A stretch of 64,000 bases of DNA. It comes from Aquaticitalea lipolytica (GTDB lineage Bacteria > Bacteroidota > Bacteroidia > Flavobacteriales > Flavobacteriaceae). Positions 53,701-60,383 of the stretch are shown piece after piece. Within the stretch, counting starts at the first letter, position 1. Each line of letters starts with the position of its first letter. A program made the translations under genes and the position numbers. The DNA lies in contig NZ_BMIC01000001.1 in NCBI RefSeq assembly GCF_014641635.1, forward strand, positions 124,001 through 188,000, read 5' to 3'. The notes under the pieces are model-generated. The model worked only from the letters and a program-made list of their open reading frames with translations. It was not told the DNA's origin and ran no database searches.

Positions 53701-53890
53701 AATCCAAGATATTTACAAACAGCTCATCCAGAAACTTTGCCTGGTATTGCTCTTCTTTAGAGTTTTTAATATTTTCTTGAATGGTAAGGTTATGAAAATA
53801 CTTGGTGTATTTTTTATAGGCACGCTCTACTACATTACTGTCTTGCTGTGTGAGGTATGTTTTTAATACTGATGTTTGGAATAATGCCAT
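50726..53890 (-). CDS. Type IIG-like restriction-methylase (Eco57I-type, single polypeptide)
   Basis: 1054 residues. An N-terminal PD-(D/E)XK nuclease like HsdR N-termini has ADGAI followed by GVIELKG near residue 100. A helical linker follows, then an N6-adenine methylase with motif I DPACGSGAF (about 467) and motif IV GNPPWG (about 605), with a target-recognition region after 700 (IPSASCVKKYSIIWEG, LNSKLMNVYFK). Cuts unmethylated and methylates self DNA without separate subunits. Two in-frame palindromic repeats are inserted in the linker regions (see 52111 and 53192). It starts 7 bp after the XRE regulator. Confidence 0.9.
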   Translation of the reverse strand: MALFQTSVLKTYLTQQDSNVVERAYKKYTKYFHNLTIQENIKNSKEEQYQAKFLDELFVNILDYTLNPKPDFNITTEFKNQKGAGKADGAILSKGNAIGVIELKGTNTKDLESIRKQAFDYKANQKGCVYVITSNFEKLRFYINDATEFLEFNLFQLAPEEFALLHLCLHKDNILNNLPLTIKEASLVEEDKITKQFYNDYSVFKRELFRDLVKRNAKRIKMDAVIASEARQSNNEGDSNDQKALEKNVKLSLFKKSQKLIDRFLFIFFAEDRDLLPPNSTIQILDKWKADIDFGDERPLYNLFKQYFHFLDEGRKGTTSRAEIYAYNGGLFKPDAIIDSLEIDDALLYKHAYKLAKYDFSSQVDVNILGHIFENSLNEIESVNAEIEGGEFDKQKSKRKKDGVFYTPKYITKYIVENTVGKLCQEKKDQLGFKEEAYFEIKKGTHQNTKKQLLEVLENYRDWLLQITICDPACGSGAFLNQALDFLIKEHRYIDELKAKVLGGGFILSDIETTILENNIYGVDLNEESVEIAKLSLWLRTAQPRRKLNDLSNNIKCGNSLIDSKTVAGDKAFNWQEQFPQIFGTSLRGTKQSAESKQGFDVVIGNPPWGAKVPKPQRDYILSNYVCNKGEIETYVHFTDLALNKLIKNDGFLGFITPNTWYYLDKYLLIRKDILKKQIVSLIELEKRIFVDAPDIVPAIFVIRNTFIKENKAITTYKLKTNFIPNYLIESDKFRENIIIPKDWAKFQSLSFNLQLTPALTSLLLKMQNGSVSLKNLYNVRYGIKTGNNNKYVKKENEINSVGQDWKYCIPSASCVKKYSIIWEGDKLNFGEHLAGYSKNSFERKKILIQYIRKLSMDTRLVCALDEVGKYYPLNNFSFVESTNNEFVLEYLLALLNSKLMNVYFKNVHIDYNIKPKYIERLPIKKVSIEIQELYSDKVSFIILHTKDFSLQLRRFQDYISSQFNLEKLTRKLQNWHELDFADFIKELNKAIKNASGTPLTKKDEFEWLELFEDNKKKAQDLQTQITQTEKTIDTMVYDLYGLTQEEREIVENS
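52111..52137. repeat. In-frame palindromic repeat inside the restriction gene (copy 1)
   Basis: CAGATTGCTTCGTTCCTCGC followed by AATGACG, with ATTGC/GCAAT arms. It encodes SLRGTKQS in the protein, a peptide typical of widespread dispersed palindromic repeats. Located between methylase motif I and motif IV. Confidence 0.7.
53192..53218. repeat. In-frame palindromic repeat inside the restriction gene (copy 2)
   Basis: AGATTGCCGCGCTTCGCTCG then CAATGAC, a variant of the same repeat family with the same ATTGC...GCAAT ends. It encodes VIASEARQSN around residue 228, in the linker after the nuclease domain. Confidence 0.7.
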
Positions 53891-53897
53891 TTATAAA

Positions 53898-54197
53898 CTA
53901 CTCGTTTTGATTGGTTAATTTCTTAATATTTTCTTTAACTAAATTGAGGATTTCCGTAATGCTGTTTTCATCTTTTATCATATCGACAATCTTATCGGCC
54001 ATCCAGACATTTAGTAAATCGTTTTTGTTTTCATTTAAAGCGATTGCCAGTGCTTCTACTTGCTCTTTTCGAGCTATGCGTGTACCACGTTCAATTTTAC
54101 TTAATAAGGCCGTATCGATATGCATTTGTGAAGCGACTTCCCTTAATAATAATTGCTTCTGTTCTCGTAATTTCCTTATATGTTCACCAAATGTCAT
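53898..54197 (-). CDS. XRE-family helix-turn-helix regulator of the defence cluster
   Basis: 99 residues from the ATG at 54197; an upstream TTG at 54221 is less likely because it overlaps a palindrome. The HTH domain (FGEHIRKLREQKQLLLREVA, LLSKIERGTR) occupies the first 65 residues, followed by a helical tail. Such proteins act as controller (C) proteins of restriction systems. First gene of the cluster XRE, restriction-methylase, HEPN, Argonaute. The next start is 7 bp away. Confidence 0.85.
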   Translation of the reverse strand: MTFGEHIRKLREQKQLLLREVASQMHIDTALLSKIERGTRIARKEQVEALAIALNENKNDLLNVWMADKIVDMIKDENSITEILNLVKENIKKLTNQNE

Positions 54198-54209
54198 TTT
54201 AGAGAGATT

Positions 54210-54221
54210 TTGACTTGTCAA
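54210..54221. promoter_or_regulatory. Palindrome before the XRE gene, putative operator
   Basis: TTGACTTGTCAA (TTGAC-TT-GTCAA), 13 bp upstream of the ATG at 54197. Suits autoregulation by the XRE protein, as in restriction-modification C-boxes. Confidence 0.45.
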
Positions 54222-54290
54222 TATTTGTCTAATTTAAGAAAAGGAAACTAAAGGAAAGTAAAAAGATATAAACAGTTATTAACAGGGAAT

Positions 54291-54339
54291 GAGGATATTA
54301 AGGATTTGAGGACATTATATTTAATATCCTCTAAATCCT
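54291..54339. terminator. Inverted repeats after the DUF3987 gene
   Basis: GAGGATATTA (54291-54300) pairs with TAATATCCTC (54322-54331), and AGGATTT (54301-54307) with AAATCCT (54333-54339). The pairs cross. It lies between the DUF3987 stop and the XRE start, so could be a terminator or a regulator-binding site. No T-run follows. Confidence 0.4.
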
Positions 54340-54351
54340 CAACTTCCCCAA

Positions 54352-56091
54352 TTATAATTTTGCAGGATTTGAATAGGCATTATGGGCTTCTCTATGGATT
54401 AAACCTGCTTCAACAAATTTGGTAATATAACCTTCTGCTGTTTTATTTGGAATGTTATGTTTAATGGCTAAATCTAAATAGTGTTGTCTGTCAAATTCTT
54501 TTGGCAAACTCTCTAAAAAGCGTTCTTTTCTATTTAACCGTTTTACTGTTTTTTGCTCCATAGGTAAATCATTAAACACCTTACTACTGTGTTTCACCAA
54601 AATTGAAATTATGATTAGTGCATTATCAAAGTCTACATCTTCACATTGTTTAATTGCATTGACATCTCCATCTTCCATAATTCGGAATGCTGTGAATAGC
54701 ATCATTATCCTAAATGCAATTAAGCCTAACCTCCTAATAGTAGCAATATATTCTTCGGGTTGCAGATTGATGTATTTGGTTTGTAAGGATTCAAAGAACG
54801 TATGGAACTGTTTTTGTTGCGATACAGTTAATCGTATTTCTATTTCTGGATTGTTTTTAAGCGTTTTATACAGTCCTAAAAACTCACTACCTAATTGGTT
54901 GTAATAATCATCAAGTCCTAAACTATTATTGTTTTGGAATACATTTTTCCAAGTCGGCTTGATATTCATATAATAGAACATAAAGCGACTAAACAACCCA
55001 TTTTCTGCATTAGGTATTAAGGTTGCTACTTGTTTTGGTGTACCAGATAATACGGTTGATAAACAGGGTTTTTCAATATCTACATATTCTCTATCTGTTC
55101 TACGATAATAACTGATGGTTTCGTGATGAAATGCTTTACGAAATCCATCACTATAATTACCATAATCGCTTTTAAATGCTTGCGCCAAGGTGTCTCCTTC
55201 AGTTTCAAAAATCAACCCTTTGCCTTCATTATCTGATATTAATTGATATACACCGGTTACACTATTATTGGCAGGAATGAACAACATTCGTTCTGGTGGT
55301 TTACTCGGTTTTTCCAAGTTTTCATCTTTGCCTTTATTCATATTGTAAGTCGCTGTTTCTGTATTAAATTGTTGCTTTAATACTTTAGCTTGTTCCCTTT
55401 TTAGTTTATGTACAGGATCTACCAAATTTTTAATTTGGTTGAGTCTGCCTTTACCTGCAGATGCAGGTGCAGTTACAAAAAGATATAAATTGCTATATAC
55501 TTTTCGTTGGTCGTAAACGCCAAATAGTTTAGGAAAGCAAGCACTAAAAGCTGTTAAAGCACCTAACAATAGAATATCTTTTTCTTCTTGACTACTCGCA
55601 GGATTTACAACTTGTTGTAAAAACTGTGGAAGACTGTCATATACCTTTTCAGGAATAGTAGGCATTGTTTGCTGTTCCTTTTCCTCTTTTTGTTGAGGTA
55701 GCTTCATTTTGGGTTTTGATAGCTTAATTCCTACCTGATGTGCGTGATGATAAAAGGTTGCAATACTTATTCCGTGCCCTTTAGCGTTAAGACATTTATT
55801 GAATTGTTCGTCACATTCTTTAGAATCATATCCTGCATAATTTTTACTTATTCGGTGGAAATAATCTCTACCTGATTCTCCATATTCTTCAGCTAAAGCA
55901 AAGCCTAAATCTCGCCAAGTAGCGTAATTGCCTGTTATATCTGTACCAGACTGCTCAATTGCCGAGATATAGGATTCTATGTCGTTATTAGCAACAGCAA
56001 CAACGTTAGTTGTTGCTTTGTTGCTGACTGTTGGTTTTGGTTGCTCTTTTGGAACGTCTAACCAATCTTTTGGGTTAAATGATTTTGTCAT
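54352..56091 (-). CDS. PriCT-2/DUF3987 primase-helicase-like protein of the element
   Basis: 579 residues. The N-terminal part (about 35-110, SYISAIEQSGTD...WRDLGFALAEE...FYHHAHQVGI) is PriCT-2-like. The large rest (LPQFLQQVV..., a P-loop-like APASAGKGR, then ETEGDTLAQAFKSDYG, CLSTVLSGTPKQVATL) is the DUF3987 family, found in Bacteroidota mobilisable elements and thought to aid element replication. It overlaps the upstream VirE-N gene by 4 nt. Confidence 0.85.
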   Translation of the reverse strand: MTKSFNPKDWLDVPKEQPKPTVSNKATTNVVAVANNDIESYISAIEQSGTDITGNYATWRDLGFALAEEYGESGRDYFHRISKNYAGYDSKECDEQFNKCLNAKGHGISIATFYHHAHQVGIKLSKPKMKLPQQKEEKEQQTMPTIPEKVYDSLPQFLQQVVNPASSQEEKDILLLGALTAFSACFPKLFGVYDQRKVYSNLYLFVTAPASAGKGRLNQIKNLVDPVHKLKREQAKVLKQQFNTETATYNMNKGKDENLEKPSKPPERMLFIPANNSVTGVYQLISDNEGKGLIFETEGDTLAQAFKSDYGNYSDGFRKAFHHETISYYRRTDREYVDIEKPCLSTVLSGTPKQVATLIPNAENGLFSRFMFYYMNIKPTWKNVFQNNNSLGLDDYYNQLGSEFLGLYKTLKNNPEIEIRLTVSQQKQFHTFFESLQTKYINLQPEEYIATIRRLGLIAFRIMMLFTAFRIMEDGDVNAIKQCEDVDFDNALIIISILVKHSSKVFNDLPMEQKTVKRLNRKERFLESLPKEFDRQHYLDLAIKHNIPNKTAEGYITKFVEAGLIHREAHNAYSNPAKL

Positions 56092-56996
56092 AATTTTTGA
56101 TGTCTTTTATGTAAAAAAGCTGTCGGGTCGTATGGTAGGAAACACGCTCTGGAAACGTCTTTACCTGACTGGTCAACTTCTATATTATAGGTTTGCTTAA
56201 TGTAATTGGCTACCGCAATAAAATACTCACTATGAGATACTTCTAAAATGTCAATTCTGATTATCCATTTAAGACCATCTCCAGATGGTGACGTGAATAG
56301 CATTTCGGTTTCAAAGTACTCATCGTTCAACAATTGTGTTTTTAACTCTTGCAGATTATCTAAATGGTCAAAATCAATAGTTAATAGATTAGAATGATGT
56401 AACAAATTACTATCGTTACGTTTTTCAAATACTCCTGAAAAGGTGACGTAATCAAAGCGATTCGCTTTGAATTTACGAGCTTCTTTTACATCTGTTATTG
56501 CTCTTAAATCTTCTGTAATCTTTTTGTATTTATCACTTGTGATTAATTCAAATACTTGATGTAATCGCAAGGTTTCCGCAGGAAACACATTGCGAACAGG
56601 TGCTTTGAAAAAGCTACAGTTGGCATACCAGGTATCGTCTGGTTCATTCAACCATTCCAATTCATCTTTTACTTTAACTTCTAAATTTAGATGCAGTTCT
56701 TGGTTTATCTTCTGTAATACATCCGCTTCATCAGCCATTTTAAAATGATATTGTGCAAAATCGAATACATCGCCTATAAAGGTTTCTAATTCTGTGTCTT
56801 TATGCGTTGCAATAGCACCATCGATATGAATACGTAATGTTTTTTTGCCACCATTAAAAGGGTTTCGGGTTATCCCGCAGTCCCTTCCTTTTAAAGAAAG
56901 GACTGTTGTTTCAGGATAATACTGTCTCAACACATAGGCGTAAATCTTTAAACCATAATGTGTTTTGTCTAATATTGCTTCTCTACTTATTTCCAT
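56088..56996 (-). CDS. VirE N-terminal domain (BT4734-like) protein
   Basis: 302 residues from the ATG at 56996 (MEISREAIL), chosen because it overlaps the preceding HTH stop by 14 nt; a start at 57155 would run across that HTH gene. The VirE-N-like core (LRAITDVKEARKFKANRFDYVTFSGVF, LLTIDFDHLDN, LFTSPSGDGLKWIIRID) is an archaeo-eukaryotic primase-like fold used in Bacteroidota mobile elements. Probably the primase partner of the DUF3987 protein. Confidence 0.83.
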   Translation of the reverse strand: MEISREAILDKTHYGLKIYAYVLRQYYPETTVLSLKGRDCGITRNPFNGGKKTLRIHIDGAIATHKDTELETFIGDVFDFAQYHFKMADEADVLQKINQELHLNLEVKVKDELEWLNEPDDTWYANCSFFKAPVRNVFPAETLRLHQVFELITSDKYKKITEDLRAITDVKEARKFKANRFDYVTFSGVFEKRNDSNLLHHSNLLTIDFDHLDNLQELKTQLLNDEYFETEMLFTSPSGDGLKWIIRIDILEVSHSEYFIAVANYIKQTYNIEVDQSGKDVSRACFLPYDPTAFLHKRHQKL

Positions 56997-57279
56997 TACA
57001 CTTGAAATTATGGTTGTAGTAGTTGTCTTGAAGCAATTGCTCAACATCAGAAACTTTATAATAAAACTTGCCTTGAACTTTACTATATGGCAGTGTACCG
57101 TTTGTTCTAAATGTTTGCAGGGTTCGCTTACTAATATGTAAGGTCTGTAAGACATCTTGATTGTCTATCCACGTATCTTTTAATACTTCGGCTCTTGATA
57201 GTTGTAGCAATTCGATACGTGCTTTTATGTCCTTTATTTCTTGTGAGAGCGTCAAGAGTAAATCAATTATTTCAGTCAT
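56983..57279 (-). CDS. Helix-turn-helix (excisionase-type) protein 1
   Basis: 98 residues: a helical N-terminus then a winged-helix of the MerR/excisionase type (DVLQTLHISKRTLQTFRTNG, LPYSKVQGKFYY). Overlaps both neighbours (4 nt with the upstream HTH gene, 14 nt with VirE-N), a tight operon. Likely a transcription or excision factor of the element. Confidence 0.78.
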   Translation of the reverse strand: MTEIIDLLLTLSQEIKDIKARIELLQLSRAEVLKDTWIDNQDVLQTLHISKRTLQTFRTNGTLPYSKVQGKFYYKVSDVEQLLQDNYYNHNFKCNGNK

Positions 57280-57578
57280 AACTTTACCGCTCCTTTCTTA
57301 ATTAAGAAGTCGGCAGCTTGCTGCTCGATTTCGTCTTGTGAGTCCATACGGTTACGCAGTAACCAATGATCTAACTCTTCACGTTGGAAATAAATCTTTT
57401 TGCCATTCGGTTTATAGTGTGGAATGGCTCCCGTACTTGTCAATTTGTACAAGTGTGATTGGGAAAGTTCTAAATACTTGCAAGTTTCATTGAAATTCAA
57501 TACTTGCTTTTGCATCGTTTGTTGCTCTATTAAGAGTTTTTCGATACGGTCTAATTTTTCGATGATATTTGTGTCCAT
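57276..57578 (-). CDS. Helix-turn-helix (excisionase-type) protein 2
   Basis: 100 residues: a helical start, then CKYLELSQSHLYKLTSTGAI and a wing PHYKPNGKKIYFQREELDHWL. Same family as its downstream neighbour and the protein at 59786. First gene of the replication-type operon of the element. Confidence 0.78.
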   Translation of the reverse strand: MDTNIIEKLDRIEKLLIEQQTMQKQVLNFNETCKYLELSQSHLYKLTSTGAIPHYKPNGKKIYFQREELDHWLLRNRMDSQDEIEQQAADFLIKKGAVKL

Positions 57579-57734
57579 CGTTTATTTTGTTTTAAATAAA
57601 TGAGGACATCTGGCCAAATGTCATTCTTGGTTTTCAAGAACAGGACAAAGGTTGAAAAATGGGAAGTTGATTTTAGTAAGAGTGTAAAACAAGGGTAAGA
57701 TAACAGTAAGATTTCTTACTGTTCTTACTGTTTT

Positions 57735-58685
57735 TTATTGCAGTTGTTGGATGATTTTGTCTATTTCTTCTTTTTCTTTTGGATTGTGGACTTTGTTTTT
57801 GTGAAGATTATTAGCTTTTAAATCTGCTCCTGTTTTGGTAATGAATTTTCCAGAGCGTTCAATTGCGGTAGGATTGAAACTATTAAAGAAAGGTTTGAGT
57901 TTTGAAACTACATAACTAAATTGGGTGGTTTCGCATTCCAAATAAATTTGGGAATCTATTTGTGTAAAATCTTTTGCAATTAAAAGTTTATGTAATTCCT
58001 CAACGGAAATACCATTTTGTAGTAAATCAATTTTAAAATGTAGGTCTTTTAATACTGCTAATAGTTTTGCGGTATCTCTACTTTTAAAACCAAATGAAGT
58101 TTTTGGTTTGCTTTTAGGCTTTGATGTTTTTTTAATGACTACTTTTTTAGAGGTCTCAATCTTCTTTATTAAGTCTGCATTGAATTTAGTGTCATTGAAA
58201 TATTTTTCAGCTATTTCGGGAATTGTAAATAATGGTGTTTCTGAAAATTGGCCGTATTGCTCTTGTAATTCAGCATATAGTCGTATCACTGATACTTTTA
58301 GATAATTAATTATATAGTCAACATCTTCGCTTAAATCTTCCGTTATATCCCTTTTAGTAATGTAACTGGCTATGTCATTTAAATACTTATCAAATTTATT
58401 ATGCAGAATCGTATAGCTGTAATTATTTTCTGATGTTGTGGCATTCTCTGGAAAGTCTGCAATAAATGAAACAATAGTCTTTTCAGTTTCATTAAAAATA
58501 CTTTTTTGGTAATACTCTTTTTTGCTATTTAAAGGTCTTTTAAAATGTATTTTAAAAACCGCATTAGTTGCTAATGGATATAATTTTATTTCAGATAACA
58601 ATAATTGAAATTCTCTTTCTGATCTATTGTCGCGATGTAAGCCTTTAGTTATAGAAACTAAACTTGAAAATATGTTATTTTTCAT
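57735..58685 (-). CDS. Hypothetical protein linked to the integrase
   Basis: 316 residues, cytosolic, with a basic central linker (KKVVIKKTSKPKSKPK) between an N-terminal helical half and a C-terminal half (ISVEELHKLLIAKDF, KLKPFFNSF). Resembles RteC-like or DUF6617 proteins of Bacteroidota elements only in size and layout. It overlaps the integrase stop by 1 nt, so the two are co-translated. Confidence 0.6.
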   Translation of the reverse strand: MKNNIFSSLVSITKGLHRDNRSEREFQLLLSEIKLYPLATNAVFKIHFKRPLNSKKEYYQKSIFNETEKTIVSFIADFPENATTSENNYSYTILHNKFDKYLNDIASYITKRDITEDLSEDVDYIINYLKVSVIRLYAELQEQYGQFSETPLFTIPEIAEKYFNDTKFNADLIKKIETSKKVVIKKTSKPKSKPKTSFGFKSRDTAKLLAVLKDLHFKIDLLQNGISVEELHKLLIAKDFTQIDSQIYLECETTQFSYVVSKLKPFFNSFNPTAIERSGKFITKTGADLKANNLHKNKVHNPKEKEEIDKIIQQLQ

Positions 58686-59779
58686 TATAAATCCAATTGA
58701 ATACGGTTAGCAGCATCTTTCTTTTTATCGTCGATTACTTTGGCATAAATCTGCGTTGTTCTCAATTCTTTATGACCTAATAATTTTGATACTGTATAAA
58801 TATCTGTGCCTAAAGTTAATTGTAAAGTTGCATACGTATGACGTGCGCAGTGAAAAGTAATATTTTTTGTAATACCCGCTTTCATTATCCATTGTTGCAA
58901 TTTTAAATTAGACCAGGCACTATAATGCAAATCTTTGAAAATTTTATCTGTCGGCTTTCCTTCTTCACCTAATAGTTCTCTTGCTTGTTCAGAAATGGGT
59001 AAAGTTTCAGCTCCTTTGGTTTTCTTTTGTCTAAAGCGGATGTAATATCCCATTTCTTTTGAATGCTGTATTTCTGACCAGACTAACTTTTCAATGTCTG
59101 ACCATCTTAATCCGGTAATTGCTGAAAATATAAAAGCTTTTTTTAATAAAGGAAGTTCACATTCTGTATTTGCTGCTCTTTGTAATTCATCAAGTGTTAA
59201 AAATTCTCGTTGAGGTTCCCCTTGTTTGAAATACTCAACACCGTTGGCAGGATTTACTTTTAGAATACCATCTTTAACAGCTTGTTTTAGTGCTGCTGAA
59301 AACTTACCATAGTATGAATATTTAGAGTTTTGAGATAATTTTTTTCCAGCTCTTCCAATAGCATCCTTATCTAAATACTCTTTAAACCGCTCTACAAATG
59401 ATTTATCTATATCTTGGAAACTAACATCCGTAGGGCAAAAGATTTTTAAATGCTTTAGCATACTATTCCAATTCCCATAATTACCTGCACTTGTGTTTTT
59501 CTTTTCTGCTAACGTTGTTATGTAAGTAATAAAACTACCCTTTAGTTTCTCTATGTCTTTAAATCCGTAAATACCATTTTGAATTTCTATTTGTCGTTGA
59601 GCACAAATAGTTTCAGCAAGTTGCTTGGTTTTCTTATTTACTTCTCTTTCCGTTTTAGTTTTAGGATTAGCAGTAAGGTATAACCTCAAATATTCTGTTT
59701 TCCTTTTTCCCTTATGATAGTAGTCTAAATACAAACTAATATTATCATTTTTTTTGCGCTGTCTTAATGTTACTTTCAT
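58685..59779 (-). CDS. Tyrosine site-specific integrase
   Basis: 364 residues. An arm-binding N-terminus (MKVTLRQRKKNDNISLYLDYY), a SAM-like core-binding domain (about 100-190), and the catalytic domain with all signature residues: Arg in TGLRWSDIEKL, the box HCARHTYAT and Tyr in LGHKELRTTQIYAKV. Catalyses integration and excision at the mnmE 3' end. Located 590 bp from attR with the HTH gene between, the usual layout. Confidence 0.93.
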   Translation of the reverse strand: MKVTLRQRKKNDNISLYLDYYHKGKRKTEYLRLYLTANPKTKTEREVNKKTKQLAETICAQRQIEIQNGIYGFKDIEKLKGSFITYITTLAEKKNTSAGNYGNWNSMLKHLKIFCPTDVSFQDIDKSFVERFKEYLDKDAIGRAGKKLSQNSKYSYYGKFSAALKQAVKDGILKVNPANGVEYFKQGEPQREFLTLDELQRAANTECELPLLKKAFIFSAITGLRWSDIEKLVWSEIQHSKEMGYYIRFRQKKTKGAETLPISEQARELLGEEGKPTDKIFKDLHYSAWSNLKLQQWIMKAGITKNITFHCARHTYATLQLTLGTDIYTVSKLLGHKELRTTQIYAKVIDDKKKDAANRIQLDL

Positions 59780-59785
59780 AATAAA

Positions 59786-60151
59786 TCAATTAAAGAGGTT
59801 TTCAATTTGCCAACGAGCTACTATATGTTTTCTACCAAAAGGAACTGCTTTTAAACGTCCTTGTTGTATCATTCTTTGGATGGTCCATCTACTTACACCG
59901 ATGAGTTGAGAAGCCTCTGTAACGCTTAAAAAATCTTTGTTGTTTACTGCATTTGGGTTGTAGTGATTAACTATTTCTTTTTGCTGTTGAATAGTTTCTT
60001 CAAGTGTGGCTTGTACTTTCTCATTACGTTTACGTACCTTATATGCTCTTTTAGCACAAATATCACTACAGTATTTAGTAACTGTTGTACGTGCTGTAAA
60101 GGCATTACCACAATGCTTACAAGTTTTTGGGATGTATAAATTACTGCTCAT
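59786..60151 (-). CDS. Zinc-ribbon plus helix-turn-helix excisionase-like protein
   Basis: 121 residues from the ATG at 60151 (MSSNLYIPKTC); a longer frame to 60247 runs into arm repeats. A zinc-finger-like start (CKHCGNAF...CSDICAKRA) is followed by a C-terminal HTH (VTEASQLIGVSRWTIQRMIQ, with the wing PFGRKHIVA). Lies next to attR and 6 bp before the integrase, fitting a recombination directionality factor. Confidence 0.78.
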   Translation of the reverse strand: MSSNLYIPKTCKHCGNAFTARTTVTKYCSDICAKRAYKVRKRNEKVQATLEETIQQQKEIVNHYNPNAVNNKDFLSVTEASQLIGVSRWTIQRMIQQGRLKAVPFGRKHIVARWQIENLFN

Positions 60152-60228
60152 AAATGGTGCTTTATGTAGCGTAATGGTGCAACGTGGGGCAATATGGTGC
60201 ATCATTTCGCCAAACCTACTGCCAACAG

Positions 60229-60306
60229 ATTTGGGCAACAAATCCATATTTAGGGCAACAGATATACAACAAATTTAATGAAAAAAGAGCAAATAAGCAA
60301 CAAATA
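60229..60306 (+). repeat. Integrase arm-type repeats at the mnmE end
   Basis: ATTTGGGCAACAAAT (60229-60243) is identical to 39884-39898. GGGCAACAGAT (60253-60263), ACAACAAAT and GCAACAAATA (60297-60306) are close variants. Regular repeats between the integrase region and the core site are typical of attP arms. Confidence 0.6.
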
Positions 60307-60368
60307 AAAGAAGATAAAAACATATAAAGTAAAGAAAAACAGGTAGTTAACAATAAAAAGAAAGATAG

Positions 60369-60383
60369 TTACTTCCCGATACA
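60369..60383 (-). repeat. Attachment site at the mnmE 3' end
   Basis: TTACTTCCCGATACA; on the minus strand it encodes the last residues CIGK-stop of mnmE and matches 39833-39847 at 13 of 15 bases. The two differences are synonymous, in the Ile-Gly region. Confidence 0.75.

Larger units (their letters stand above)
39833..60383. mobile_element. Integrated element (about 20.5 kb) at the 3' end of mnmE
   Basis: Bounded by an imperfect 15-bp repeat (39833-39847 and 60369-60383) that at both ends encodes CIGK-stop, the MnmE C-terminus. The integrase and excisionase-like genes lie at the mnmE end, and arm-type GCAACAAA repeats occur at both ends. It carries VirE-N/DUF3987-type replication genes, a mercury operon and a restriction/HEPN/Argonaute cluster. 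No relaxase, coupling protein or conjugation genes were found, so it is a genomic island or a mobilisable element dependent on others. Confidence 0.85.

Noticed and set aside
56997-57155. Long N-terminal extension of the VirE-N gene
   Set aside because: The extra 53 residues read through the coding region of the HTH gene in another frame and do not resemble the family; the ATG at 56996 gives the usual overlap of co-translated genes.
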